DNA from: Polaromonas sp. P2-4
Lineage (GTDB): Bacteria > Pseudomonadota > Gammaproteobacteria > Burkholderiales > Burkholderiaceae_C
Assembly: GCA_024703855.1 (NCBI GenBank)
Contig: CP087965.1
Location: forward strand, 4,642,001 to 4,706,000
DNA: 64,000 bases
Reading direction: 5' to 3'
How positions within the stretch are numbered: the first letter of the stretch is position 1; every line of letters starts with the position of its first letter. The notes under the pieces were generated by a model. The model made no database searches. It was not told the DNA's origin and worked only from the letters and a program-made list of their open reading frames with translations. Shown piece by piece: positions 11,998 through 22,358 of the stretch. Position numbers and translations under genes: made by a program.

Positions 11998-12767
11998 TCA
12001 GATACGGGTGAACACCACATCCCAAACCCCGTGGCCCAGCTTGATGCCGCGGTTTTCGAACTTGGTCAGGGGGCGGTAGTCGGGTTTGGGTGCATAGCCA
12101 CCCTTCGACGCATCAGCCGTGTTTTGCAGCGAAGACTCAGCGCTCAGCACCTCAAGGATTTGTTCGGCATAAGGCTGCCAGTCGGTGGCACAGTGCAGGT
12201 AACCACCGGGCTTGAGGCGGGCCGCCAGCTTGGCAATCAGCGGGGCTTGAATCAGGCGGCGCTTGTTGTGTTTCTTTTTGTGCCACGGGTCGGGGAAAAG
12301 ATGTGTACGCCGTCCACGCTGGCCAGCGGCAACATGTGGTCAATCACCTCCACGGCATCGTGCTGCAGGATGCGGATGTTGGTCAGCGATTGTTCTGCGA
12401 TGCGTTTGAGCAGCGCGCTGACACCGGGTGTGTGAACTTCGCAGCACAGGAAGTTTTTTTCAGGCATCAAGGCTGCAATATGCGCCGTGGCCTCACCCAT
12501 GCCAAAGCCGATTTCGAGGATGGTGGGCGCCACGCGGCCATAGGCGGCTGCGAAATCCAGAGGTGCTGCGGTGTAGGGCTGCAAGAATTTGGGCCCCACG
12601 TCTTCAAAGGCCTTGGCCTGGCCGGCGGTGGTGCGGCCGGTGCGCCGCACGAAGCTGCGGATGTTGCGGGGATGACTCACGTCAGCGGGGGCGCCTTGCG
12701 GCGATGCGGACGATTCTGGCGCATCTGTATGCGGTGTATGCGGTGGGGTGGGGGGAGTTTGAGTCAC
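11998..12767 (-). CDS. trmB: tRNA (guanine-N7)-methyltransferase TrmB (1 frame break)
   Basis: About 256 residues. The SAM-binding region [12 protein letters not shown] and the conserved [14 protein letters not shown] motif are both present, the latter after restoring one T near 12298. The enzyme forms m7G46 in tRNAs. An N-terminal extension rich in Pro and Thr precedes the conserved RSFVRRTGR. The pseudouridine synthase gene follows closely. Confidence 0.88.
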
Positions 12768-12777
12768 CCCTGCAATT

Positions 12778-13771
12778 TTAATGTGCCGACCTGATGTGCA
12801 GTTCGGCCCACAGCGGCACGGCTTGTTCTAGCCAGTTGGCTGGGGTGCTGGCCTCCTTGTTAATGTGCAAGCCCAGCAGCTGGCCCGCCTGCTCAAGCGC
12901 TGCCAGCGGCTGGCGGGTGTCCAGCGGCCGGGCTCCGTTTTGCTTGGACAGCTTTTCGCCGTTGGCACCCAGCACCAGCGGCGTGTGCAGGTAGCGTGGC
13001 AGTGGCAAGCCGAGCGCGCGCTGCAACAGGATTTGCCGGGCGGTGTTGTCGGCCAGGTCCTGGCCGCGCACGATGTCGGTGATGCCCTGGGCGGCATCGT
13101 CGACCACCACGGCCAGCTGGTAGGCCCAGAAGCCGTCAGCCCGTTTGAGCACGAAATCGCCGACCTCGCGGCTGACATTTTGCGTTTGGGTGCCCAGCAG
13201 CCGGTCGTGCCAGACAGTTTGGGTATCCTCGGTCGCCGCAGTGGCGTCTGATTGCGCTATTGATTTGATAGCTGCTTGCGCCCTGTATTGATTGAGCTGG
13301 AGCCCTATTTTCTTCAAATATTGTTGTCAGGAAGCGCCAGGCACGTGCAGGGCGGCCATGAAGGCCCTGGCGACAGGTGCCGGGATACACCAACTCGCCA
13401 TGGCGTTCCCGCAGCTGTCCGGCGGCTTCAAGCGCTTGGGCAATATCTTGCCGTGTACAGCCGCAGGGGTAGGCCAAACCGCGGGCCACGAGCTGGTCCA
13501 GTGCGCGCTGGTACAGGGCGTTGCGCTGCGACTGGTACAGCGGTGGCTCATCCGGCACCATGCCGCAGGCCGCCAGTTGCTGCAGGATGGTTTGGTCAGC
13601 CCCCGGAACGCAGCGCGGTGTGTCCACGTCTTCCATACGCACCAGCCACCGGCCACGGTGCGCACGGGCATCCAGCCAACTGGCCAGCGCTGCAACCAGT
13701 GATCCTGCATGAAGTGGGCCGGTGGGCGACGGGGCAAACCTGCCTTTATAGCCAGACAGATACCAAGCCAT
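12778..13771 (-). CDS. gluQ: glutamyl-Q tRNA(Asp) synthetase GluQ with a family-1 repeat inside (1 frame break)
   Basis: A paralogue of glutamyl-tRNA synthetase that lacks the anticodon-binding domain and attaches glutamate to queuosine in tRNA-Asp. The class I signature [14 protein letters not shown] is near the start, YPCGCTRQ carries zinc-ligand cysteines, [21 protein letters not shown] is the typical core, and GEKLSKQNG is the KMSKS-like loop. Between ARAWRFLT and TVWHDRLLG, where relatives have a short linker, the coding strand contains a complete family-1 repeat (13256-13322) and about 40 extra codons. A frame break falls near or inside this insertion. The insert lies in a surface linker before the second half-domain, so the enzyme could remain active. 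Confidence 0.85.
13256..13322 (+). repeat. family-1 repeat, copy 2 (inside gluQ)
   Basis: GCTATTGATTTGATAGC is followed by GCGCCCTGTATTGATTGAGCTGGAGCCC. It lies antisense to gluQ, within its coding sequence. Confidence 0.75.
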
Positions 13772-13804
13772 AAGACGTAAGGAACGGTGTTGGGGCTAAC
13801 ACCA

Positions 13805-13904
13805 GCGGCCGCCGCGCCGGGCCGCCCCAAGCAAGGCCCGCCCCTACTTCTGGTGAAAGGGGCAGCGTACCGCCGAAGGCTCGCGAAGCGACAAGCGTGG
13901 GGGC
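13805..13904 (-). repeat. family-2 GC-rich repeat, copy 3
   Basis: On the minus strand it begins GCCCCCACGCTTGTCGCTTCG and ends with the GGGGCGGCCCGGCG block. It fills the gap between gluQ and the FAD oxidoreductase, and its edge meets the oxidoreductase stop codon. Confidence 0.65.
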
Positions 13905-14949
13905 TAACAAATTTCGAGCGCCATTTCCAGACCCGAGACAAAGCCGTCTTCAACCCGGTGGCCGAGGCACCAGTCGCCACAGGCTCCTATACGTGATTTG
14001 GCGTTCCACGCGTGGGTTTTACCCAGGGGCTCAATGGTTTGGGCGTGACGCCAGCGGTGCACCTCGGCGTGTGGTGGCGTGGCGCGAATACCGGTGACTT
14101 CGGTGAAGGCCTTGAGCAGTTTGGCTTTCACGCGCTCGGCGTCGTCTTCCAGATGGCGCCGTGACCACTCGGGACTGGCCTGCACGGTCCAGCGCTCAAT
14201 TGGGCCGCGCCCGGGCTTGGATGATTCGCGCGCCAGCCAGGTAATCCGGTGGTGCGTGCTGCGCGCCGCGTTCCAGTGCGGGCCCAGGTGTGACAGTGTG
14301 GGCTGCTGCGCCTGTGGAAATGCCAGCATCAGGCTCCAGCAGGGGGCGACGCTGACACCGGCAAGTTCTGGCACCAGGGCTTTACCTTGCTTCGAATTCA
14401 ACAGCAAGGCCTTCGCCTGCGACACGGGCACGGCCAGCACTACTGTGTCAAAGCCGGAGTGAACTCTACCGCCCGTGCCCGGACCTTCGGTTTGCAACTG
14501 CCAGCGTTCGGGGTGCAGCTTGTCGGCCTCCAGCCGGATGACTTCAGTGTCCAGCTGCAAGCTGCCCGCCGCCGCCAGCGGTTGGGCCCATTGCTGTACC
14601 AGCGCATTCATGCCGGGTGTCGCGACCCAATGGGCTTCTTTGGGCGGCAGCGACGAGGCCACCACGCGCCCCAGTTCATCAAGAATGCGAACGGTATTGG
14701 CGCTCCAGGGACGTACCAGCCCCGAAGTGGTGGCCAGCGCTTCTCTGAACCGTGCATCACGCACGGTGAAGTACTGCGCACCATGGTCAAACCCGCCAAA
14801 TTCGCTGTCGTGGGTGGCCATGCGCCCGCCCGCGTCGTTGCTTTTCTCAAAGACGGTCACACGGTGCCCGGCTTGTACCAGCGGCGCGCGCAGGCAATGC
14901 CGGCGATGCCGGCACCGACCACTGCGATATGACGCTGTGGGCGCTGCAT
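13904..14949 (-). CDS. renalase-like FAD-dependent amine oxidoreductase (1 frame break)
   Basis: About 348 residues after correcting one break near 14885. The true N-terminus reads MQRPQRHIAVVGAGIAGIAC, an FAD-binding Rossmann motif, and continues into VTVFEKSNDAGGRMAT, the second conserved FAD segment. The C-terminus has GACGDWCLGHRVEDGFVSG, the third FAD-contacting motif of this family. Relatives are annotated as NAD(P)-binding or amine oxidases, and their bacterial substrates are mostly unknown. The stop codon TAG sits at the border of a family-2 repeat. Confidence 0.78.
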
Positions 14950-15141
14950 GGGTGAGTTGGAAGAACGGGAAGAAGCAGAAGAAGTGGCGCGGGATTTTTT
15001 TGTCATGTCTCTGTACTTTTTCTGGGTTAATAAAAAGGAGGGCCAGACTGTCTTAAAGCATCTTTATGGCACAACCATAAACGAAAACCATCAGCACACT
15101 CTACACGCAGCCGCGTGTCTGCGGGTTAACGAGCGCGAGTT

Positions 15142-16095
15142 TTAAATCGACTGCGCGCGCTCCAGCAGCGCCTTTCGGGTCGTGGGCTTGTCCAGTTGCG
15201 TGAGCCACCACTGCAAGGCACGCCCTTCGCTGTCATAGTCGCTACGGCGCCAGGCATAGCGCATGGGCACCAGGCGTTTGGCCCGCTGCATTTGCTTTTC
15301 CACCAGTCGGCCGCTGGCGATGTGGGGCCGCGCGAGGTATTCCGGCAGAAAGCCTCCGCCCAGCCCGCGCAGCTGGGCATCGAGTTTTTCAGGCATGCCC
15401 GGCACCGTCAATATGTTCTGGCCGCCCATCAGGCCTATCGTCACGCCGCTGCCGCGCTGCACCGAGTCGGCGACCGCCACCGCACGGTGCGGCATGAGCA
15501 TGGCATCCGTCACAGGTTCGGCCGCCTGGGCCAGTGGATGGTGGGGGGCGACGGCATAGATGAAATGGATTGTGCCCAGCGGCTTGCTTTGCACTGACCC
15601 GTTAAATGTCGGCTCAATGGCAACACCAATGGCCAGGTCGGCCTGGCCAGAGGTGAGGGCTTCCAGCGTGCCCGACAAGGCCTCTTCGCGAATCCTCAGG
15701 CGGGTGGGTGGGTCCAGCGCAAAAAAAGCCTCGCACAACTCCATCACGGTGGTGCGTGATATCACGCTGTCCACGGCCAGGGTCAGCTGCGGCTCCCAGC
15801 CAGTGGCCACACGCTTGACGCGGTTGGCCACGGCATCGAGTTCGACCAGCAGGCGGTTGCCTTCGCGCAGCAGCTCCTTGCCGGCCGCCGTCAGCCTGGC
15901 TTGCCGTGATGAGCGGTCAAACAGCAGCACATCAAGGGCGTCTTCCACCTGGCGAATGCGGTAGGTGAGGGCGCTGGGTACCACGCCCAGCTCGCGCGCC
16001 GCAGCCGCCATGCTGCCGGTGCGGTCCACCGCCCCGATCAGCGTTATCGTTTCAGGCGTGAGGGCGTCGCGGACCCGGTTGTGGATGATTGCCAT
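15142..16095 (-). CDS. LysR-family transcriptional regulator
   Basis: An unbroken protein of 317 residues. An N-terminal winged helix-turn-helix (residues about 8-66, with GSMAAAARELGVVPSALTYRIRQVEDALDVLLFDR split over the two helices) is followed by a periplasmic-binding-like effector domain. It is divergent from the pirin gene at 16241; the shared region holds a perfect LysR-type palindrome 8 nt upstream of its own start. That arrangement is classical for a LysR regulator that represses itself and controls the divergent operon, here pirin-DoxX-flavodoxin. The inducer is unknown; quinones or electrophiles are a reasonable guess from the target genes. Confidence 0.9.
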   Translation of the reverse strand: MAIIHNRVRDALTPETITLIGAVDRTGSMAAAARELGVVPSALTYRIRQVEDALDVLLFDRSSRQARLTAAGKELLREGNRLLVELDAVANRVKRVATGWEPQLTLAVDSVISRTTVMELCEAFFALDPPTRLRIREEALSGTLEALTSGQADLAIGVAIEPTFNGSVQSKPLGTIHFIYAVAPHHPLAQAAEPVTDAMLMPHRAVAVADSVQRGSGVTIGLMGGQNILTVPGMPEKLDAQLRGLGGGFLPEYLARPHIASGRLVEKQMQRAKRLVPMRYAWRRSDYDSEGRALQWWLTQLDKPTTRKALLERAQSI

Positions 16096-16102
16096 AGTAA
16101 AG

Positions 16103-16119
16103 ATTCAAATAATTTGAAT
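16103..16119. promoter_or_regulatory. LysR-type operator palindrome (T-N11-A)
   Basis: ATTCAAAT-A-ATTTGAAT is a perfect inverted repeat that contains the LysR consensus T-N11-A (T at 16105, A at 16117). It lies between the divergent LysR and pirin genes, next to the LysR start. Confidence 0.65.
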
Positions 16120-16180
16120 GATGCCATCAAATAAGCGCAACTGCCAAGGTGATGTTCACGCCTACATTGGAGGTATTGAA

Positions 16181-16204
16181 ACCCGGCTTCAAACCCGGCT
16201 TCAA
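16181..16204 (+). repeat. 12-bp direct repeat, two exact units
   Basis: ACCCGGCTTCAA occurs twice in tandem in the leader of the pirin gene, followed by a related ACTTGA. It is in the untranslated region, 37 nt before the start codon. Its function is unknown. Confidence 0.6.
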
Positions 16205-16240
16205 ACTTGACTTGAAAAGCACCTTGAAAGGAGCACCCCC

Positions 16241-16942
16241 ATGATGAGCTTAAGAACTTCCAGCGAACGCGGTTATGCCGACCACGGCTGGCTCAAGTCT
16301 TTCCATTCATTTTCGTTTGCAGGCTACTACGACCCGGCGCACATGGGCTTTGGCAATCTGCGCGTCATCAATGAAGACCGCATTGCCGCAGGCCGGGGTT
16401 TTGGCACGCACGGCCACAAAGACATGGAGATCATCAGCTACGTGCTGAGTGGCGAACTCGCGCACAAAGACAGCATAGGCAATGTCAAGGGTATTCCGCC
16501 CGGTGACGTGCAGCGCATGAGTGCGGGCACCGGCGTGCAGCACAGCGAATTCAATCACGCCGAAGGCCAGACCACGCATTTCCTGCAAATCTGGATCGAA
16601 CCCAATGTCACCGGCATTGCCCCAAGCTACGAGCAAAAAAACTTTCCGGATGCCGAAAAACGCGGCGCACTGCGGCTGGTGGCCTCGCCAGATGGCGCGC
16701 AGAATTCCGTCACGATTCATGCGGATGCAAGAATGTATGCGGGCCTGTTTGACGGTGACGAAAGCGCCACGCTGGCGCTTGATCCGCGGCGAAAAACCTA
16801 TGTGCACCTGGTGCGCGGGGAACTTAAAGTCAACGGGCAATCTCTGAGTGCGGGTGATGCGGCCAGGCTGGAGGCAGAAAGCCAGTTGAACCTCTCGCAT
16901 GGCCAATCGGCCGAGGTGCTGGTGTTTGACCTGGCAGCTTGA
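16241..16942 (+). CDS. pirin family protein (YhaK-type)
   Basis: An unbroken double-cupin-like protein of 233 residues. The metal-binding N-terminal cupin shows GRGFGTHGHKDMEIISYVLSG and GTGVQHSEFNH; the histidines and glutamate match the quercetinase-like site of YhaK/YhhW. Two adjacent ATG codons follow a good AAAGGAG site; I take the first. It is the first gene of an apparent operon controlled from the divergent LysR. Relatives respond to oxidative or quinone stress, but a physiological reaction is not established. A second, different pirin lies at 18508. Confidence 0.9.
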   Translation: MMSLRTSSERGYADHGWLKSFHSFSFAGYYDPAHMGFGNLRVINEDRIAAGRGFGTHGHKDMEIISYVLSGELAHKDSIGNVKGIPPGDVQRMSAGTGVQHSEFNHAEGQTTHFLQIWIEPNVTGIAPSYEQKNFPDAEKRGALRLVASPDGAQNSVTIHADARMYAGLFDGDESATLALDPRRKTYVHLVRGELKVNGQSLSAGDAARLEAESQLNLSHGQSAEVLVFDLAA

Positions 16943-17049
16943 GCGATATGCCAGGCCCGCAGATCGAAAATTTGCGGATACCCTTGGCGCTTGTTCATTA
17001 CTAATTTTTAATTCATCATTTCTTTGTTAACTTTTTAAAAGGACTCACC

Positions 17050-17460
17050 ATGCTTGCATCTCTTCAAAATCCCCTGTCGCTGATTGGCCGCGTACTGCTG
17101 GCACTGCTGTTTGTGCCCGCTGGTTTCAGCAAAATCGGAGGTTTTGCCGGAACTGCGGGCTTCATCGCCTCCAAGGGTGTGCCGCTTCCAGAGCTGGCAG
17201 CAGCGGCTGCCATAGGTGTCGAATTGGGTCTGGGTCTTTTGTTGCTGGTGGGCTTTCAAACGCGCTGGGCGGCGCTCGGAATTGCATTCTTTACCGTAGT
17301 GATCACCTTCATCTTTCACAACTACTGGGCCGTGCCAGCTGAGCAAGTGATGATGCAGCAACTGATGTTCTTCAAGAACATTGCGGTAATCGGTGGTTTG
17401 CTCACGGTGGCTGCATGGGGTGCCGGTGCCTGGAGCGTTGACGGCAAGATCAACGCGTGA
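17050..17460 (+). CDS. DoxX family membrane protein
   Basis: 136 residues with four predicted membrane segments. The N-terminal LIGRVLLALLFVPAGFSKIGG is the DoxX family signature, and the rest (AAAIGVELGLGLLLLVGFQTRWAAL, split here across helices 2-3) fits the fold. An AAAAGGA site precedes the ATG. DoxX proteins are inner-membrane proteins linked to redox homeostasis or quinone metabolism. It lies between the pirin and the flavodoxin-like gene, 25 nt before the latter. Confidence 0.88.
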   Translation: MLASLQNPLSLIGRVLLALLFVPAGFSKIGGFAGTAGFIASKGVPLPELAAAAAIGVELGLGLLLLVGFQTRWAALGIAFFTVVITFIFHNYWAVPAEQVMMQQLMFFKNIAVIGGLLTVAAWGAGAWSVDGKINA

Positions 17461-17485
17461 TTGTTGCCATCAAGAGGTCGTAAAA

Positions 17486-18040
17486 ATGTCAAAAGTCGTT
17501 GTGATTTACCACTCCGGCTATGGGCATACCCAGCGCATGGCGCAAGCGGTGGCAGAGGGCGCGGATGCTGAACTCGTGGCCATTGATGCCGATGGCAACT
17601 TGCCCGAAGGCGGCTGGGAGACACTCAATGCCGCTGACGCCCTCATCATGGGTTCGCCCACCTACATGGGAAGCGTCAGCTGGCAGTTCAAGAAGTTTGC
17701 CGATGCGTCTTCCAAGCCCTGGTACACCCAGGCCTGGAAAGACAAGCTGTTTGCCGGCTTCACGAACAGCGCCTCCATGGATGGCGACAAGATGTCAACG
17801 CTGAATTACCTTTTTACTTTGGCCATGCAGCATGGCGGTATCTGGGTGAGTCAGGGCGTCTTGCCCAGCAACAGCAAGGCCTCGCAGCGTAACGATGCCA
17901 ACTACCTGGGCTCCTACAGCGGTGTAATGGCCCAGTCGCCGTCCGATGCCGGCGCCAACGAGATGTTTCCAGGCGACCTGGAGGCGGCCCGGAATTTTGG
18001 CAAGCGGGTGGCGGATGTGGCGGGCAGGTACCGTCGTTAG
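17486..18040 (+). CDS. flavodoxin-fold NAD(P)H-quinone oxidoreductase (WrbA-like)
   Basis: An unbroken protein of 184 residues. The FMN phosphate-binding loop is YHSGYGHTQRMAQAV, and the later motif ALIMGSPTYMGSVSWQFKKF is typical of WrbA/NQO-type flavoproteins. I place the start at the ATG after an AAGAGG site; a longer frame upstream overlaps DoxX and is unlikely. It probably reduces quinones by two electrons, which fits with pirin, DoxX and OsmC neighbours as an electrophile-stress module. Confidence 0.87.
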   Translation: MSKVVVIYHSGYGHTQRMAQAVAEGADAELVAIDADGNLPEGGWETLNAADALIMGSPTYMGSVSWQFKKFADASSKPWYTQAWKDKLFAGFTNSASMDGDKMSTLNYLFTLAMQHGGIWVSQGVLPSNSKASQRNDANYLGSYSGVMAQSPSDAGANEMFPGDLEAARNFGKRVADVAGRYRR

Positions 18041-18103
18041 GGACCCCTACGTACCGTCACAGCGCCGTCACCTTTACTCTTAACAGGAATACAGGAATTC
18101 GTC

Positions 18104-18511
18104 ATGCCCATCGAACTAAAACGCGACCGCTCGGCGGCAATGGCCCAGCTACTCACCATTCGCAGCCATGCGCTGGTAGCCGATGGGAGTGAAGCCGAGG
18201 GCGGCGCAGACAGCGGCCCCAGCCCGCACGATTTGTATGACGCTGCGCTGGGGGCTTGCAAGGCCTTGACGGTGATGTGGTACGCCCGTAAAAAGGGGAT
18301 TCCCGTTGATGACATCCATACCGTGGTGGAGCGCGACGACTCGGGCGAGCGCAGTGGTGTGTACCGCCTGGCGACCAAGCTCAAGATACAGGGCGATCTG
18401 ACCGATGCCCAGTTGCATGAGCTGCAGGCTGTAGCGCATAAATGCCCGGTGCACAAACTCATGAGCACGGTCACCACCGAAATTACAACCAATGTGGAGC
18501 GGCTGTCATGA
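18104..18511 (+). CDS. OsmC family peroxiredoxin-like protein
   Basis: 135 residues, the usual OsmC/YhfA length. GPSPHDLYDAALGACKALTVMWYA carries one redox cysteine and AHKCPVHKL the second. OsmC proteins reduce organic hydroperoxides. Its TGA overlaps the ATG of the next pirin gene (ATGA), so the pair is translationally coupled. Confidence 0.87.
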   Translation: MPIELKRDRSAAMAQLLTIRSHALVADGSEAEGGADSGPSPHDLYDAALGACKALTVMWYARKKGIPVDDIHTVVERDDSGERSGVYRLATKLKIQGDLTDAQLHELQAVAHKCPVHKLMSTVTTEITTNVERLS

Positions 18512-19392
18512 GCGTTCAACTCAAACTGACGGGGCAGAGCAAAGACCTGGGCGGCGGTTTTCTGGTGCGCCGCCTGTTGCCGGCAGGGCGGCGCCAGTCG
18601 GTAGGCCCATTTCTGTTTTTTGACCACTTCGGACCGGTGACCGTACAGCCGGGCGCAGGCCATGATGTGCGGCCGCACCCGCATATCGGGCTGGCCACGG
18701 TCACTTACCTGTTTGAAGGCGCGATGATGCACCGCGACAGCGTGGGGTCCGTCCAGCGCATTGAACCTGGCGCAATCAACTGGATGACGGCCGGGCGGGG
18801 TATTGTGCATTCCGAACGCGGCCCGGAAGACCTGCGCAGCAAGGCCTACGTCAACCATGGTTTGCAACTGTGGGCCGCCTTGCCCAAGGCTTTTGAAGAG
18901 GTGGCGCCTGAGTTTTCGCACACAGCTGCCGAGGCGATTCCCGTGGTGTCCGTCGGCGGGGCTGAAGTGCGCGTGCTGATTGGCGAAGCGTTTGGACAAA
19001 CATCGCCTGTCAAAACCTTTTCCAAAACCATTTATCTCGATATCAAGCTGGCCGCCGGTGCGACGCTGGCGTTGCCAGCACTGGCCGAAGAGCTGGCGGT
19101 TTACGCGGTAGACGGCGATTTGACGGTGGACGGCGAGCCCGTGGCCGCCCATACGCTGGCCATTCTGGCGCCAGGTGTTGTCGCGCAGATCAGCAGCAGC
19201 GCACCGACGCGTTGGGTGGTGATGGGCGGTGATGCGCTCGATGCACATCGCTTTATCTGGTGGAACTTTGTGTCCAGCCGCAAGGAACGGATTGTTCAGG
19301 CCAGCGATGACTGGGCGGCTCAAAACATGGGGCAGGTCGAGGGAGAAACTGAATTTATTCCCCTGCCTGCGCGAAGGTTCTCTGCGGGTTGA
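18508..19392 (+). CDS. pirin family protein
   Basis: An unbroken protein of 294 residues with the pirin N-terminal cupin (GHDVRPHPHIGLATVTYLFEG and GRGIVHSERGP) and a C-terminal cupin. The histidines and glutamate of a metal site are present. This is the longer, canonical pirin type, unlike the YhaK type at 16241. It overlaps OsmC by 4 nt and closes the stress module. Confidence 0.9.
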   Translation: MSVQLKLTGQSKDLGGGFLVRRLLPAGRRQSVGPFLFFDHFGPVTVQPGAGHDVRPHPHIGLATVTYLFEGAMMHRDSVGSVQRIEPGAINWMTAGRGIVHSERGPEDLRSKAYVNHGLQLWAALPKAFEEVAPEFSHTAAEAIPVVSVGGAEVRVLIGEAFGQTSPVKTFSKTIYLDIKLAAGATLALPALAEELAVYAVDGDLTVDGEPVAAHTLAILAPGVVAQISSSAPTRWVVMGGDALDAHRFIWWNFVSSRKERIVQASDDWAAQNMGQVEGETEFIPLPARRFSAG

Positions 19393-19449
19393 GTTCTGCT
19401 GGATTGGGTTCAGCTTTCAGTATGATTTTCTTGTGCTTAAGATGACGCC

Positions 19450-20145
19450 ATGAAAATCTTCACCCTGCTTCCCTGGACCGACTGGCTGGCGATGCTCTGG
19501 TTTTTTTCGGGCTGGTTAGGCTATGCCTGGTTTGTGCGGCACTACGGGGTTCAACGGTCGTCGTTGCTGCACACCACCAACCGCTACCGGCATTTCTGGT
19601 TGTTGCAGGCAACCGCCCGCGACCCGCGTGTGATCGACGGCATCATCACGCAAAACCTGTCGAGCACCCCGGCATTCTTTTCATCGACCACCATCATCAT
19701 CATCGGTGGCCTGTTCGCGCTGCTGGGTACCACCGACAAGGCTGCCGAGCTGGTGCGGGAGATTCCGTTTGCGGTGCGCACCTCGGTGCTGATTTTTGAC
19801 CTCAAGGTGCTGTTGATGGTGGGCGTGTTTGTTTACGCCTTTTTCCGCTTCAGCTGGTCGATGCGCCAGTACACCTTTGTGGCCCTGATCATTGGCTCCA
19901 TGCCCTCGCCGCAGGAGTTTGAGGTCGGCATTTTTGACCGTGAGGTGTTTGCCACGCGGGCCAGCCGCATGGTGGGCCTGGCCGCTGAAACCTTCAACGA
20001 CGGATTGCGTGCCTACTATTTCAGCTTTGCCATCATGGCCTGGTTTTTTTCAACCATTGCCTTTGTACTGGCCGCCGCCGTGGTGGTGCTGATTTTGTAC
20101 AACCGGGAGTTTCGCTCCGAGGTGCTGGAAGTGCTGCGCGAATAG
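19450..20145 (+). CDS. DUF599 domain membrane protein
   Basis: An unbroken protein of 231 residues with about four hydrophobic segments (near residues 10-28, 75-95, 113-135 and 195-222). The pattern of WTDWLAMLWFFSGWLGYAWF at the start and FRFSWSMRQYTFVALIIGSMP in the middle identifies the uncharacterised DUF599 family. No catalytic residues are recognisable. It is followed tail-to-tail by egtB, with 15 nt between the stops. Confidence 0.85.
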   Translation: MKIFTLLPWTDWLAMLWFFSGWLGYAWFVRHYGVQRSSLLHTTNRYRHFWLLQATARDPRVIDGIITQNLSSTPAFFSSTTIIIIGGLFALLGTTDKAAELVREIPFAVRTSVLIFDLKVLLMVGVFVYAFFRFSWSMRQYTFVALIIGSMPSPQEFEVGIFDREVFATRASRMVGLAAETFNDGLRAYYFSFAIMAWFFSTIAFVLAAAVVVLILYNREFRSEVLEVLRE

Positions 20146-20160
20146 ATTCAGCCTCGCGCG

Positions 20161-21471
<1,311 letters not shown>

Positions 21472-21500
21472 GGGCGTTTATTGCAATTGAAGCCGACTCA

Positions 21501-22280
21501 TCAGCTTTCCATGATTTGTCCGTCCCGGCTGTCAGACAGTGCGCCGACATTGACCCGGGGCTGCAAGGCGGCATCGACGGCCCGGCGGTCGTCAAAGACA
21601 AAACATTCGCCCTCATAATGGGCGTGGCCGTTTTCTTCAAAGTATTTCAGAATACCGCCGTCGAGCTGGTAAACATTCGTTACGCTGACTTCCTGCATCA
21701 AGATCGTGGCTTTCTCGCAGCGGATTCCGCCGGTGCAAAAACTCACGACCGTCTTGCCCTGCAGCTCATCCCGGTGATCGAGCAAGGCTTGCGGGAATTC
21801 CGTGAACTTGTTGATGCGCCAGTCAATGGCATTTTTGAACGTGCCGACATCGGCTTCAAACGCGTTGCGCGTGTCCAGGGTGGTCACGGGCCTGCCTTCA
21901 TCATCATGCCTGCAACCCAGCCAGCGCTTGAGCGTGGCGGCATCCACGGCCGGTGCGCGGCCTGCAGACGGCCTAATGGCCGGGTGATTCATGCGGATGA
22001 TTTCAGGCTTGACCTTCACCAACAACTTGCGAAAAGGCTGGGCATGTGACCAGCTTTCCTTGATTTCCAGGTCATGAAAACGGGCATCACTTCGCAGCCA
22101 TGCCAAAAAATCATGAATGTCGGAGCGGGTGGAGGCCAGAAACAGGTTGATACCTTCTTCGGCAAGCAGTACGGTGCCTTTGATGCCCGCGTTTGCAGCG
22201 CCTCTTGCACTGTTTCCCTGCAATTCGGTCAGGTGGGCCAGCGCAACAAATTTATACGCTGCAATGTTCAAAATTTGCAT
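21501..22280 (-). CDS. trhO: tRNA uridine(34) hydroxylase TrhO (rhodanese family)
   Basis: 259 residues from the chosen ATG, which gives the conserved MQILNIAAYKFVAL opening; longer in-frame starts exist upstream. The N-terminal domain has LLAEEGINLFLASTR. The rhodanese domain carries the active-site cysteine in VVSFCTGGIRCEKA. TrhO (YceA) forms 5-hydroxyuridine at the wobble position of tRNAs. It is divergent from dnaE, with 78 nt between the starts. Confidence 0.9.
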   Translation of the reverse strand: MQILNIAAYKFVALAHLTELQGNSARGAANAGIKGTVLLAEEGINLFLASTRSDIHDFLAWLRSDARFHDLEIKESWSHAQPFRKLLVKVKPEIIRMNHPAIRPSAGRAPAVDAATLKRWLGCRHDDEGRPVTTLDTRNAFEADVGTFKNAIDWRINKFTEFPQALLDHRDELQGKTVVSFCTGGIRCEKATILMQEVSVTNVYQLDGGILKYFEENGHAHYEGECFVFDDRRAVDAALQPRVNVGALSDSRDGQIMES

Positions 22281-22358
22281 GATGCTTCGCATTTTAGTGA
22301 GTGCGTCTGTCTGGAAGGTGGCGCGGCTACCTGAAAGCGCCAGAGGCCCCGCCCTAAA

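Noticed and set aside
14948-15145. A 65-codon plus-strand frame between the FAD oxidoreductase and LysR genes
   Set aside because: No ribosome site, no family resemblance, low-complexity Glu-rich start, and it overlaps the leader of the divergent gene.
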